Counted from the stretch's first letter, positions 44,031 through 55,737 are shown. The stretch is DNA of 64,000 nt from Axinella damicornis (GCA_963931865.1 OZ007518.1:6626570-6690569); one strand, 5' to 3'. The notes: a model not told the origin generated them from the letters alone. Made by a program: numbers and translations.

Positions 44031-44652
44031 AAAAGTGATTTGGTGGATAATAATTATCTTTTTTACAAGCATGTGTAGGATAATCGTGCAAACTCCGTAC
44101 ATAAAATTGTATGCAAAATACAGTAAGCCAGTCACAGTAATATTGCTGCGACTTGATTACTGTATTAGCTAGCTATGCATGCAATGTTATGTGTCTATTA
44201 GCTATACCTCCACATCATTATGAAGGATGCCATGCATCATCACTGGTGGGTGGAGCTAGACGCTGCACTCATCGTATTGCCACCCAGCAATCCGAGATTG
44301 TACGTGATGCAATGGTGCATGGCTACCCGAAGGGGTGAAATCAGACCATTGCAGAACATGCCCTGCATGGAATACCCATTACTGGGTAGATTGGGCAAGG
44401 TGTTGGACAAAGTGGCAAACAACATCACACTATCTAGCTACTCCTGAAAGAAGCCTTTCACCTCTGCCTTACAAATTAAACTCAGAGACGTTGATGAACA
44501 GAGACGCGTACGAAGTGCTCTTTCATCCTGGTCTGGAGGGTTCATTGTCTGTGCCATGTAGACATGGCCATTAGCTACATGGGGGTTGGTATATATCATG
44601 TTTGACTTCTTAAGATTTTCAGATGGATCTTTAACTCTGTGCATCAGCTGCC

Positions 44653-44672
44653 TAGACTCGTTCCCAGGCTCC
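44653..44672. mobile_element. Single foldback arm
   Basis: TAGACTCGTTCCCAGGCTCC with no facing arm; a likely half copy. Confidence 0.4.
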
Positions 44673-44829
44673 ACTGGTAGATCTGTTCCTGTTCGCTCCA
44701 TCTCCATCAAAGTGGCAGTCTACTGTTCACCATCTCCAATTAAGACCTCATCCACCAGGACATGGGCCAATGATGGGTGTCAAATCATTCCTGATGCATA
44801 TAAGTTATTGCCTTCAGGTAGTGCATAGT

Positions 44830-44950
44830 GTGGGCCTTTGAATGTCTGGAGCAGCTTGTTCTGCAAGAAGAGCTTCTGCCCGTCCTGCTTAGCTACAAGA
44901 TCACTTGTTGCTCAACCCTTGCCGGGTAGCTACACCTGGAATAGGTTGAG
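44830..44950 (-). pseudogene. Exon-like fragment shared with 51.0 kb
   Basis: On the minus strand a frame reads QDGQKLFLQNKLLQTFKG, and 50963-51085 reads QDRQKLFLQRTSLLLQTFKG. Similarity at both DNA and protein level suggests copies of one exon of an unrecognised gene, carried by duplication of the receptor region. Downstream sequence differs and this copy soon meets a stop. Confidence 0.3.
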
Positions 44951-45440
44951 TATTATTGAGTGGTTGGACTCAAGTTTACAAATTAGTTTATCACATGAAA
45001 AATCAGAGAGGTTTTTTTCTGTGTGCAGATAGCTAAGTTGGACATACTAGTAGCTATTATGAGACTAGCCCATGACTGCATGCTGGTAGTATGAGGTATA
45101 TACTGCCATTTGGGAATAATTACACGACTGATAGCTGCTTTTAGTGCCTGTTGTGGCAACAGACATTCCTATTGCTATCAGTGTTGCTTAGCTATAGCTG
45201 GCTGAAGCCATTCTCATTTTACTTGTGCATGTGGTCATTTGCTTGAATTATTTCCATTTGTACCTTAAACATAATAAGGAGACACTGAATTAATCAGCAG
45301 TTTGTTAGCTCTAGTGATTATTGTAATGCTATAGACACTAATAAACTCTCCCTTTGGGCTATATTTGAGTGCATGTACTGGTCAATCTCCTGATAATATT
45401 AAGCCTCCTGCTTTGTATATACTTTGAATCTGAGGGGGAT

Positions 45441-45475
45441 TTTAGTTGAACATTCTAATCGAGTGTTCAACTAAA
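45441..45475. repeat. Short inverted repeat
   Basis: TTTAGTTGAACA (45441-45452) pairs with TGTTCAACTAAA (45464-45475). Confidence 0.6.
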
Positions 45476-45694
45476 GCACAATCAAGCAACTCAAACTCGT
45501 GCATACCAACATGTATAGCTGTAACAGCAGGATGTAGCTAGCTATACTCTAATTTCACTTCTGATTACAACAGATGATCACCATTATCACTAGGTGTTTA
45601 TACATTCCATGTTCTGGCTGCTTAGTACTACACTCTCTTATTAGCTATGTACAGTGAACTATGACTACTCACACAGGACGAAATTGCTGTTGAT

Positions 45695-46897
45695 TCAAGT
45701 AGTTGTTGTAGTGATGGGTTCATGAGAAATACTGCATGTCGTGTGAGTAGGATTTTTCACCTCGAGCTCTGGAGGATGAGCAATCAGTGGAGTACACATG
45801 CATTCCGTAGTGACTGGTGAATGAAGAACGTTGCACGTTGTATGAGTAGGATACTTGTGACGGTCCACCGCCAGTAGATGAGGATTAATCACTGGTGGAG
45901 TGTTGCGATGGGCCACCTCTGGGGGATGAATAACTTGCAGTTCAATCCGTCCTCTTTCCTGATGTGCATCTTTCCTGCAGTGCAGACACGATTGCATTGG
46001 GAAGTGTACATAAACTCCTACAGCGACAAGTATTCCAATGGTACTTGCCAGTGTGACTGTTACGTTTCTTAACCAAGCGGAGAAAGAACCGATTTTGCTG
46101 AAGCCGATAGTTGACAGTACCAACCACATCATGAACATAAATATCATGATGGTTAGAATTACCAATGCTGGGATGACTCTGATGATGCGACTTCCGATTG
46201 TTTTCGTGCGGAACTTGCAATACATGCGACACAGAGCAAGTAATACTGTGAAACTCAGTCCAAAGAATACAAAACACACAACCGCAAACGGGATGGTCTG
46301 CAGAAAGAGTGCATTAGATGTGTTGGTAGTGCAGTTGTTGGTTAACTCCAAGCAGAACCAGCACAATGGTCCGTAGTTGCCATAGGATGGTAGCTGTGGA
46401 AGAAATGGCTCCCAGGAATTCAGAAGGGGACAAAGAAAGAGGATCAGGAAGAGAAGTGCTTCCCATAGCTTTGATCTCCTAAGAATAATGGCAATGCTAT
46501 CCCTTCTCCTCTTCCTGACTGCTTGGCACACTGGTACAGTGACTTGAAATGTTATAGTAAAAGTGAGAGCACAATAATGAACTATCAATAGTGTGCCAGA
46601 GTAATGCAGGAAGAAGCCCCTAGCTGCACACCATGCTGATTCCTGGGAAGGAGGGTGTGAGTAGTTCACTGCTGCTATAGCCACAATGGAAAAGAGCAAG
46701 GTGTAGAGGACAATTGCCAAGTAAATCCTCTTGGGCAAATTCTCCCATGCCTTTTTCCTGATAGTGAGTAGGACAATCCCAAGTACAGCAAGGGAGACGA
46801 CACATCCTGCTGCTCCCGTGAGTCCCCTTGTGAGAGTTACGGCTCTGTACTGCCCCAGTGTCAGGTTGCTGCAGGACAGGAACACTTCAGCATCCAT
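45695..46897 (-). CDS. 7TM receptor copy 4, intact
   Basis: Single-exon 400-aa receptor, the first of the minus-strand block, facing copies 1-3 tail to tail. Same plan: short N-terminus with NLT, TM1 at about 24-45, SAWC at the top of TM3, FFLHY, PSYGNYGPLCWF in outer loop 2, seven TM segments ending near 300. Unlike copies 2-3, inner loop 3 reads CKFRTKTIGSRIIRVIP, as in the other minus-strand copies, and the tail is about 100 residues with two PTHTTC..SH.P(V/I)TT modules. The initiation region reads MDAEVF, one Glu shorter than its relatives. The broader loop 2 sequence RKRRRDSIAIILRR is peculiar to this copy. Confidence 0.85.
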   Translation of the reverse strand: MDAEVFLSCSNLTLGQYRAVTLTRGLTGAAGCVVSLAVLGIVLLTIRKKAWENLPKRIYLAIVLYTLLFSIVAIAAVNYSHPPSQESAWCAARGFFLHYSGTLLIVHYCALTFTITFQVTVPVCQAVRKRRRDSIAIILRRSKLWEALLFLILFLCPLLNSWEPFLPQLPSYGNYGPLCWFCLELTNNCTTNTSNALFLQTIPFAVVCFVFFGLSFTVLLALCRMYCKFRTKTIGSRIIRVIPALVILTIMIFMFMMWLVLSTIGFSKIGSFSAWLRNVTVTLASTIGILVAVGVYVHFPMQSCLHCRKDAHQERGRIELQVIHPPEVAHRNTPPVINPHLLAVDRHKYPTHTTCNVLHSPVTTECMCTPLIAHPPELEVKNPTHTTCSISHEPITTTTT

Positions 46898-46989
46898 GAT
46901 TCTAAACCAAGAGCTGCCCTTCAGCTTCTGACTAGATTATTTGCTCACCACACATGGCATGGGAATGCAAAATAAAACCTGCATGTAGC

Positions 46990-48600
46990 TTGTAGCCAGA
47001 GATCCTGCAGTACATATACCAATCACGCAAAATGTAGTACCTACTGTGCAATAGTTGCAGGGGACAATCAAATCTTATAATAATAGAAAATCGTTAAATC
47101 AGGTGCACATGATTCCATTTGGGAATAACTGCCAGATGGATGCAGTTTATAGTTGATAAGTGAGTGCAATTAATGCTTGTTTTGACAACAGATCAGTAGA
47201 TATCATTATCGCTGTGAGAATTTTCCAGTAGGCATCATATAATTGCTTATCTGGCCAAAACCATTTTCTCATTTAGCTTGGGATATGAATCAATTACTGG
47301 CATCTTTTTGACTGATTGATGCCTTCACATTAGAGTTTATAAGTTCAGTGAACTAAACAAGGTCAAGGTTCTTGGGTAGCTATCAGTCGGAAGCCAGTCT
47401 GTTTGAAACTTTCACGATTTTTTTGCTTGGCTAAAACACCATTTTTCAGCTTGTGCCAAATGGTTTCTAATGTAGTATGTAATCATAACTGATACTGTTG
47501 TATTCAGTTGTCGATTACAGGCAATTACAACAGTTGCATGATTACATAACACCACTACTGTTACACAGGAAGTGAAGTACTATGGATTAAAAAAAAAATG
47601 CAGACATGTGCAACACATTGAGTAAGCACCACTATAAAGTGAGGACGTCAGAACTGTACGTGATGCATGGTGAACTAGATATGCCAAATTGGAATTACAG
47701 CCAACGTTAATGTAACATTAATTGTAGGATTTTGAATGATGCTAAAAACGTTTTTAGTCTCGGTCCCAGACCCAAACCAACCCCAGCTGGGGTTGGTTTG
47801 GGTCTGGGACCGAGACTAAAAACCATAAATTATAGCAGGAATTGTAACATTCTGGAAGTTGACATTTAGGTGACATCTTTGGTGCTGTTAATAGGAGATG
47901 GCATACTGGTATGGACTTACCCGGGTTGTTTTGCATGAGACATTGAGTGACAATTAAAAGCGTTATACTGGATTGCAAGAGCATGTATATACGGGTGCAA
48001 ATCGAAGTTGCAGTACAACTGCACTTGCTTCGTTATCTGAGTTGAAACTGAGGAAAAATGAAGTAACTGTATTATAATTATGACATTGTAGTGGAGCTTG
48101 CATACAGTCTGTAGCTACAAACCTTCATGATGTTTGCAGCTTTCCGTTTTGTATAAGATCTAAGCAATCAGCTGGTACCTGCTGGTACCTGATACAGAGT
48201 CATATTTATTTATTTTAATTTTAACGATTGCTTGTAATCTGAGCTCCAAGCTGGTTTCAGTATATACACTGGAGTGCAGCAAAAATAACAAAGGACTTGG
48301 AAATTTACTTAGGCAACAATAGATCATTAATGATACTGAAGTTCACACCTAACAAGGTTCTTTGATGTCACTGCTAGGAATCTTATCGTGTGAACTGCAG
48401 TAACAAGGACAAATTGTAGCTGAAATACAATTGTTGCGATACCTCATGTGTTTTGCATTTGCCCGTGCATGGCTGCTCTCACAAGCTAGCCGAATGGGCA
48501 TTTTCTAGTATAGGAGCATGGTATCAACAATTGCAATTGTGGTGAGAGTGCAGTACATAATTATGTATAGTGCTGCATGGAACCCATCTAATAGGTACTT
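46990..48600. other. Non-coding intergenic DNA
   Basis: Spacer between copies 4 and 5. It contains a perfect 64-bp palindrome (47755-47818) and, at 48125-48175, a diverged arm of the palindrome best preserved at 53315-53426. No gene seen. Confidence 0.5.
47755..47818. mobile_element. Foldback hairpin, 64 bp, perfect palindrome
   Basis: TAGTCTCGGTCCCAGACCC pairs base for base to GGGTCTGGGACCGAGACTA with no loop (centre CAGCTG). The ends match the 389-bp element at 13497-13885. No 9-bp duplication could be recognised. Confidence 0.8.
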
Positions 48601-48671
48601 GTACACAGGGCACACTAGTAGCACTTAAAGTCTTGCACTTGTATGCAGTCTAGCCATTGTGCCGTCACTGG

Positions 48672-49883
48672 TCAAATATGGGTCGTAGTGACTGGTTCGT
48701 GGGAAATGCTGTACGTTGTGTGGGTAGGATGACACGAGTCCACCTCCGGTGGGTGAGTAGAGATAAGTGGAGTGTTTTCTGTTACGGTGATGGGTGAATG
48801 GGGAATGTTGCACGTAGTGTCAGTAGGATACTTGTGATGGTCCACATCCGATGGATGGGGACTAAGTACTGGCTGAGCGTTATGATAGGCCATGGCCACC
48901 TCTGGGGGGTGAACAATTTCCTGTTCATTCTGCCCTCCTTCCTGCTGCAATGCTCTCTTGCAGCGCAGACACAAATACGTTGGGAAGTGTAAATAAAATC
49001 CTACAAGAACTAGTATTCCAATAGTACTTGCTCTTGTAATTGCTGCATTTCTTAGCCAAGCGGAGAAAGAGCCAATTTGACTTGAGGTGATAGCTGACAG
49101 CACAATGAACCACAGCGTCATCATGAATGATACGACAATCATAATTACTATTGTTGGGATAACTGTGATGATACGACTTCCAATTGTTTTTGAACGGAAC
49201 TTGCAGTATGTGCGACACAGAGCAAGTAATACTATGAAAGCCAGCACACTGAATCCAAAACACAGAACAGCAAAAGGGATTGTCCGCAGAAAGAGTTCAT
49301 CAGATTTATTGGTAGTGCAGTTGTCAGTTAACTCCAAGCGGAACCAGCACGATGGCCCATAATTGCCATAGGATGGTAGCTGTGGGAGAAATGGCTCCCA
49401 GGAATTCAGAAAGGGACACAGAAACATAAGTAAGAATAAAATTACTTCCCATACTTTTGCTTTCCTTGGACTGTAAATATTATCATGCTTCTTTCTGACT
49501 GCTTCCAGGTACACTGGTACAGTGACTTGAATCACTAGAGTGAATCCGAGAGCACAGTAATGGACGATGACTAGTGTGCCACAGTAATGCAGGAGAATGC
49601 CTGTAGCCGCACACCATGCTGATTCTTGGGAAGGAGGGTGTGAGTAGTTCACTGCTGCTGTAGCCATAATGGAATAGAGCAAGGTGTAGAGGATGTTTGT
49701 CAGGTAAATCCTCTTGGGCAAGTTCTCCCATGCCCTTTTCTTGGTAGTGAGTAGGACAGTCCCAAGTACAGCAAGGGTGATAACACATCCAACTGCTCCC
49801 GTGAGTCCCATTGCGAGGGCTGTGATTCTATACTGCCCCAGTGTAACATTGCTGCAGGACAGGAACAATTCTTCAGTATCCAT
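48672..49883 (-). CDS. 7TM receptor copy 5, intact
   Basis: Single-exon 403-aa receptor, the longest in the array. N-terminus MDTEELFLSCSNVTLGQYR; TM1 carries AVGCVITLAVLG; ATGILLHYCG in TM3; GPSCWFRLE in outer loop 2; inner loop 2 has YSPRKAKVWE. The C-tail has two clear modules (DVDHHKYPTDTTCN.. and EVDSCHPTHTTYS..SHEPVTT). More diverged from copies 6-9 in TM1 (MGLTGAVG) than they are from each other. No lesion seen. Receptor class as for copy 2 (class B-like by inference). Confidence 0.85.
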   Translation of the reverse strand: MDTEELFLSCSNVTLGQYRITALAMGLTGAVGCVITLAVLGTVLLTTKKRAWENLPKRIYLTNILYTLLYSIMATAAVNYSHPPSQESAWCAATGILLHYCGTLVIVHYCALGFTLVIQVTVPVYLEAVRKKHDNIYSPRKAKVWEVILFLLMFLCPFLNSWEPFLPQLPSYGNYGPSCWFRLELTDNCTTNKSDELFLRTIPFAVLCFGFSVLAFIVLLALCRTYCKFRSKTIGSRIITVIPTIVIMIVVSFMMTLWFIVLSAITSSQIGSFSAWLRNAAITRASTIGILVLVGFYLHFPTYLCLRCKRALQQEGGQNEQEIVHPPEVAMAYHNAQPVLSPHPSDVDHHKYPTDTTCNIPHSPITVTENTPLISTHPPEVDSCHPTHTTYSISHEPVTTTHI

Positions 49884-50039
49884 GACTCTAAGCCAAGACG
49901 CGACTGGCTATAGCTGTAATAACTTAAATTGTGCATGTGTCTGTGAATATTGTTCCACCTTGATAATGGCCCCCTTAGCGCATGCGCCACAAGCAAAGTG
50001 TAAGTAAATAGCGTAGCGCTGCACACAAGCGGCTAGACC

Positions 50040-50960
50040 ACCGACAAGTTCCTCACCACCCACGTACCCCACTGTTTTTCTTAAACCAGAAGTAACTCCT
50101 GAGAATTAATAGCCGCAAGAGCGCATAAGTAGATCGCCCCCTTGATAGCCGGCCAAGAGCAAGCGCAGGCTGGTGTTTTAGAGGCGTGGTCTTTCCGGAG
50201 CTATTAATTTTAAGGATACACATTCCATTCCAGGGCTCCTCTGAGATGCTCTTCTGTGTTCACACCCTGAGGGTACCGGTGGTGGAAGGAGTAATGCAGG
50301 TAACTATCTGGCAGATCTCTATTACAGTAGACTTTCAGTAATGCAAGGGATACGCAGATAGCCGGTGAGCTAATGCAGGTGTGTACCCAGTTATGATTAC
50401 AACAGTAAAGGTACAGCAAGTGATTTATTGTTGGGAGCTGTTCCATACAGAAATAGAGCTAGGTACAAAAGACGACTTAAAGGTATTGGTGCATGGACAG
50501 GGTATACGAACTGCATTGGTGCATGCGGCAGGGTATATAGAAATAGAAATGGACCTAGCATGGAGCTCTGCACACCATGGAAGCCCCATTGTTTGTTGGA
50601 TAGTGGATGAAATTCATTATTGATGGTTAGTGACAAACTGCATGGTGAAAGTGGCGCTCCAGCATTTGCTCACTATTGAAAGTAAGGAAATCTTAGATAC
50701 TGATCATGTTTAGGGGTGCATTGCTCTTCTGGTGTCTCAAAGAGTGGTAGTTTTCCATATCCTCCTTCTGCTCCAAGGTGACGGTAATGGTGGCATGTAT
50801 GCTGTAGGATGGTACAAAATTAATCCTTCAAACTGTCTTCTTCAATACACGGAAAATGTCATCAGTGTCTGCAAATTCTTGGTGGATGCATCAAATCACC
50901 CATTGTCCTAATACATAAGGCGCTTGAGGTATAATGTTGTGTACCATAATTATCCTTTAC
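50040..50960. other. Intergenic stretch without a recognised gene
   Basis: The open frames at 50210-50636 overlap on both strands and show no domain. GAGCGCATAA near 50115 resembles the inside of the CAGGAGCGCATAATG end but is not flanked by a duplication. Confidence 0.35.
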
Positions 50961-50962
50961 AG

Positions 50963-51085
50963 CTAACCTACATCCTACAAACACAACAATCTGTTCTGGT
51001 TTCAGTGCCTGCATGCCTTTGAATGTCTGGAGCAGCAAGCTTGTTCTCTGCAAGAAGAGCTTCTGCCTGTCCTGCCGTTCATTTG
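50963..51085 (-). other. Exon-like segment of an unrecognised gene
   Basis: The minus-strand frame reads KDWATNERQDRQKLF, then LLLQTFKGMQALKPEQIVVF, then VGCR. An AG precedes it and AG/GTTAGC follows VGC, as in an internal exon. A related fragment is at 44830-44950. No neighbouring exon was found. Confidence 0.3.
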
Positions 51086-51189
51086 TTGCCCAGTCTTTGC
51101 AAGGTAATAATCACATACAATAGCCAATTCAACCATGCAACGTGTAAGCTAATGTACCATCTGTCTTCTAAAGAGTGTTTTTTTCATGA

Positions 51190-51385
51190 CCAAGAAGACT
51201 CCTCCCCCTCATCCTCCTCCTCCTCCCCCTCCCCCCTTCCCCCTCCCCCTTCCCCCTCCCCCTCCCCCCTCCCCCTCCCCCTCCCCCCTCCCCCCTCCCC
51301 CTTCCCCTCCCCCCCTCCCCCTCCCCCCTCCCCCTCCCCCTCCCCCTCCTCCTCCTCCTCCTCCTCCTCCTTCTCCTCCTCCTCC
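51190..51385. repeat. Polypyrimidine tract (CCCCCT and CCT repeats)
   Basis: About 195 bases of almost pure pyrimidine on the + strand; mirror-symmetrical stretches could form triplex DNA. Long frames on both strands here are artefacts. Confidence 0.9.
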
Positions 51386-51389
51386 ATGT

Positions 51390-52020
51390 AGCTGCACGGT
51401 GCTGCTACTTGTCAATTATTGGCCCGAGAAATTCTGTGTGTTATGTAAGTAGGGTATTGGATGTTTGTATTTCCTCAGATGTGTACACCACAAATTGATG
51501 ATGTTCAGCCCATTTGTGGTATTATATTGCGACCAAGCCAGACAAGAATAGGATGTACAATCTAGTATCAGCATCACCACTATCTACTAATGCTCAAGCA
51601 TACAATAATTGCAGTATGGTATATTATACTTTGAATTAGAGGAGATAATTATGGCCTTCCTGATGATGTTGGGCAAGCTAGAGTAAGCAACAAGTTCCAG
51701 CTGATTGCTTAGACCTTACACAACAGAAAGCCGTGAACATCATGACAGTTTATACTGGCTGTATGGAATGCTCCACCGTGCATATGTCTATACATGTAGT
51801 CACATGCAGGTATAGTTGCAACTTCGATATTGAAAAAAATCATAGTATCATTAAAACAACAATTTTGATTATCACATAATTATGTCATAATATTATTGTT
51901 TGCAACTGGCATTACATAATTATATCAACTGCATTAATTAATACCACCAAAATGTCATATCATGATTAGGAACATCAAAATCCTACAATAAAATTGTTCG
52001 CATTTTCAGTGGTTGTACCA
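51390..52020. other. Non-coding spacer
   Basis: 51690-51830 matches 53380-53500, part of a tandem duplication of receptor units 6 and 7. Confidence 0.5.
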
Positions 52021-52024
52021 ATTA

Positions 52025-53025
52025 TTATATGTCTGTAGTGACTGGTTCATGGGAAATGCTGCGCATTGTGTAAGTATGATACTTGTGGTAGTCCACCTCT
52101 GGGTGATGAATAGAGATTAGTGGAATAGTTTCTGCAGTGACTGTAGTGACCGGTGAATGGAGATTGGTGTAGGTCGTTTGGCTACACTGAGTGTTGTGAT
52201 TGGCCACCTGTGGGGGATGAATAACTTCCTGTTCATTCCACCCTCCTTCCTGATGTAAAGCTCTTTTGCAGTGCAGACACAAATGTGTTGGGAAGTGTAC
52301 ATAAATTCCTACAACCACTTGCGTTCCAATAGTAATTGCTGGTGTAACTGTTACACTCCCTAGCCAAGCAGAGAAAGAGTCAATTTGACTTTTGGACGGG
52401 ATAGCTGACAGTATGAACCATAGCATCATCATGAATGATATGACTGTCACAAGTGCTGTTGTTGGGATGACCGTGATGATGCGACTTCCTATTGTTTTGG
52501 CACGAAACTTGCAATACATGTGACACAGAGCAAGTGATATTGTGAAAGTCAGCACTCCGACCCCAAAACACACAACTGCCATAGGGATCAATTTCAGAAA
52601 GAGTTCATCAGTTTTGTTGGTAGTGCAGTTGTCAGTTAACTCCAAGCGGAACAAACACAATGGTCCATAGCTGCCATAGGATGGTAGCTGTGGAAGAAAT
52701 GGTTCCCAGGTGTTCAGAAGGGGACAAAGAAACAGGAGTAGGAATAGAAGTACTTCCTTTGCTTTCTTGCGGCTGTGAATATTATGTTTCTTCTTCCTGA
52801 CTGCTTCCAGGTACACTGGTGCAGTGGTTGCCAAGTAAACTCTCTTGGGAAAATTCTCCCACACCTGTTTCTTGGTAACATGAATGAGCACAATGATCAC
52901 AAGTACACCAATTGCAAGGGAGACAACACATCCTGCTGCTCCCATGAGTCCCCTTGCCAGAGCTACAGCTCTGTACTGCCCAGTGTCAGGTTGCTGCAGG
53001 ACAGGAACACTTCTTCAGCATCCAT
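52025..53025 (-). pseudogene. 7TM receptor copy 6, broken
   Basis: The ATG is intact (53023-53025), but one C is missing from the GCCCCAGTG run near 52980, shifting the frame within LTLGQY. An in-frame deletion near 52820 joins KRVYLAT to TAPVYLEAV and removes TM2, the first outer loop and TM3 with its disulfide Cys. Downstream TM4-TM7, CLFRLE (the CWF Trp is Leu) and a two-module tail are open to 52025. Without TM2-TM3 a functional receptor is very unlikely. Confidence 0.85.
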
Positions 53026-53314
53026 GACTCTACTGAAGCGAATCGACAATGACTAGTCTGAAGCTATATTTGCTTGCATCAACAGATTGAAAATGCAGCT
53101 GTATTCAAGAACAAGAACACATGCACATAGAGGATATACTATCTATGATCTACCCCAGAGTCATCTTACGCAGACTGCCAGCTTAGGCTACAGCTACATG
53201 CTGTAAAATCACAACTGTCATGTACTAGTTACTGAAGTAACTGTTATGTACTAGCTAGTGTGCAGTAGGTATCAAAGTTTACATATAAAGTCTGTTTAGA
53301 AGCATTCTGGTGGA

Positions 53315-53426
53315 CTTTCATGATGTTCACAGCTTTCTGTTATGCACGGTCTAAGCAATGATCTGCTACCTGTTCCAGTTGATTGCTTAGACCTTACATA
53401 ACAGAAAGCTGTGGACATCATGAAAG
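53315..53426. repeat. Palindrome with 45-bp arms between receptor copies
   Basis: 53315-53359 (CTTTCATGATGTTCACAGCT onward) pairs with 53382-53426 with few mismatches around a 22-base loop. Related single arms occur at 48125-48175 and 51700-51760, all in receptor spacers. No duplication of flanks recognised. Confidence 0.7.
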
Positions 53427-53915
53427 TTTATACTGGCTGTATGGAATGCTCCACCGTGCACACGTCTATAGTCACATGCACTAGTTGCAACTCAGATAAT
53501 GAAACAAGTACATGTATCATTAAAACAACAAATTTCATTTATCAAAATTATATCTGCAACTGACACAACATACCAACTGCATTAAAGCCATGCATGCAGC
53601 TGTACAGGAGGTTAGTGTGCATTGGTGTCCAGCTGTGCTGCAAATTTGGTCCTATTTCCATGCTCTTGCAATCCACTGATGTTTGTCACTCAAAATCTCA
53701 TGCAAAACGAATCAGATAAATGCAGTTTGCCAGTTGCTAGCTGTAAATACTATAATGTCAGCACTCAAGAATTAATGTCAACTTCCAGAATGTTAAGAGC
53801 TACCACCAAAATGTCACATCATGATTATGTACATCATTCTTTCAGCATGATTCAAAATCCTACAGTAAACGTTAAATTGTTCATACAAATGCACATGCAG
53901 TGGTTGTACCAATTA

Positions 53916-55070
53916 TTATATGTCTGTAGTGACTGGTTCATGGGAAATGCTGCGCATTGTGTAAGTATGATACTTGTGGTGGTCCACCTCTGGGTGATGA
54001 ATAGAGATTAGTGGAATAGTTTCTGCAGTGACTGTAGTGACCGGTGAGTGGAGATTGGTGTAGGTCGTTTGGCTACACCGAGTGTTGTGATTGGCCACCT
54101 GCGGGGGACGAATAACCTGGTGTTCATTCTGTTCTCCTTCCCGATGTAAAGCTCTGTTGCAGCGCAGACAACATAGATGTGTTGGGAAGTGTACATAAAC
54201 TCCTACAACTACTAGCATTGCAATAGCACCTGCTAGTGCGCCTGTTACACTCCCTAGCCAAGTGGAGAAAGAGCCGATATGACTTTTAGATGGGATAGCT
54301 GACAGTATGTACAACAGCATCATCATGAACGTTAGAACAGTCACAAGTGCTATCGTCGGGATGACTGTGATGATGCGACTTCCTATGCGACACAGAGCAA
54401 GTGACACTGTGAAAGTCATTACACTGCATCCAAAACACAGAACTGCAAAAGGGATCGTTATCACATAGAGTTCATCAGATTTGTTGGTAGTGCAGTTGTC
54501 AGCTAACTCCAAGCGGAACCAGCACAATGGTCCATAGTTGCCATAGGATGGTAGCTGTGGAAGAAATGGCTCCCAGGTGTTCAGAAGGGGACAAAGAAAC
54601 AGGATCAGGAATAGTAATACTTCCCGCCAAAGTTTTGCTTTCTTAGGACCGTGTATGTTAATATGTTTCTTCTTCCTGACTGCTTCCAGGTACACTGGTG
54701 CAGTGACCTGAAACACTGCAGAGAATGCGAGAGCACAGTAATGGACAATCAATAGTGTGCCAGTGTAATGCAGGAGAAAGCCCAGAGCCTCACACCATGC
54801 TGATTCCTGGGAAGGAGGGTGTGAGTAGTTCACTGCTGCTGTAGCCATAATGGAATAGAGCAAGGTGTAGAGGACAGTTGCCAAGTAAACCCTCTTGGGA
54901 AAATTCTCCCATGCCTGTTACTTGGTAACGTGAATGAGCACAACGATCCCAAGTATACCGAAGGAGATGACACAGCCTGCTGCTCCCGCAAGTCCCCTTG
55001 TGAGAACTACAGCTCTGTACTGCCCCAGTGTCAGGTTGCTGCAGGACAGGAACACTTCTTCAGCATCCAT
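53916..55070 (-). pseudogene. 7TM receptor copy 7, one nonsense codon
   Basis: Start ATG at 55068-55070 and an open frame to the tail at 53916, except TAA at 54918-54920 in the first inner loop, where copy 6 has AAA (HVTKKQ). Nine residues of inner loop 3 (MYCKFRAKT region) are also deleted in frame. TM2-TM7, SAWCEAL, GPLCWFRLE and the two-module tail are otherwise intact. A recent or polymorphic null allele fits best; readthrough or a downstream start would lose TM1. Confidence 0.8.
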
Positions 55071-55089
55071 GACTCTACTGAAGTGAATT

Positions 55090-55735
55090 GAGAATGACTA
55101 GTCTGAAGCTATGTTTGCTTGCATATATGAAAATGCAGCTGTATTCAAGAACAAGAACACTATATAATAAAGTATCTATGATCTAGCTACCCCAAAGCCG
55201 TCTTAAGCGGACTGCCAGCTTATGTATAGACTATACTGCATGCATGCTGTAAAAACAGAACTGTCATTTAAATGCAGTTGCTATGTTATGTCAGCTGCAA
55301 ATATGATGAACTGTAGATATTATGATAACAAAATTGTTGTTGTAGCATACTTGTTTTGCTATCTGGGTTGAAACTGAAGTAACTGTGAGCTAGAATAGAG
55401 CTAGGTTTGTACATAAGGTATTAGGCTTTCCTTTTTGTAAGGTCTAAACAGTCCTGCAGATGGCTCTTCCCCAACATCATCTAGATCTCCTCTAGTTCAA
55501 AGGACCCCACCCTAAAATGGCATAGGGACATCCCTTGGCAATATTACCTTGTGGTGCACACATCTGAAACTAGGTAAAATCATCACATGCATACATTTTT
55601 AGAACTACGGAGTAGCAAACATATAAACTGTCACAGCACAAAATGTATTGTGATCACATTACCACTTTAATATCCATGATTGCACTCACGTGAGAAATGT
55701 GAGTTATGACAAATGCTTACTCTAGGAGATATCAA
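55090..55735. other. Non-coding spacer
   Basis: Nothing recognised besides similarity to the flank of copy 6 near 53030-53110. Confidence 0.4.
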
Positions 55736-55737
55736 AG

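Noticed and set aside
51023..51452. Long Pro/Ser and Gly/Glu frames
   Set aside because: Products of the polypyrimidine tract, open on both strands.
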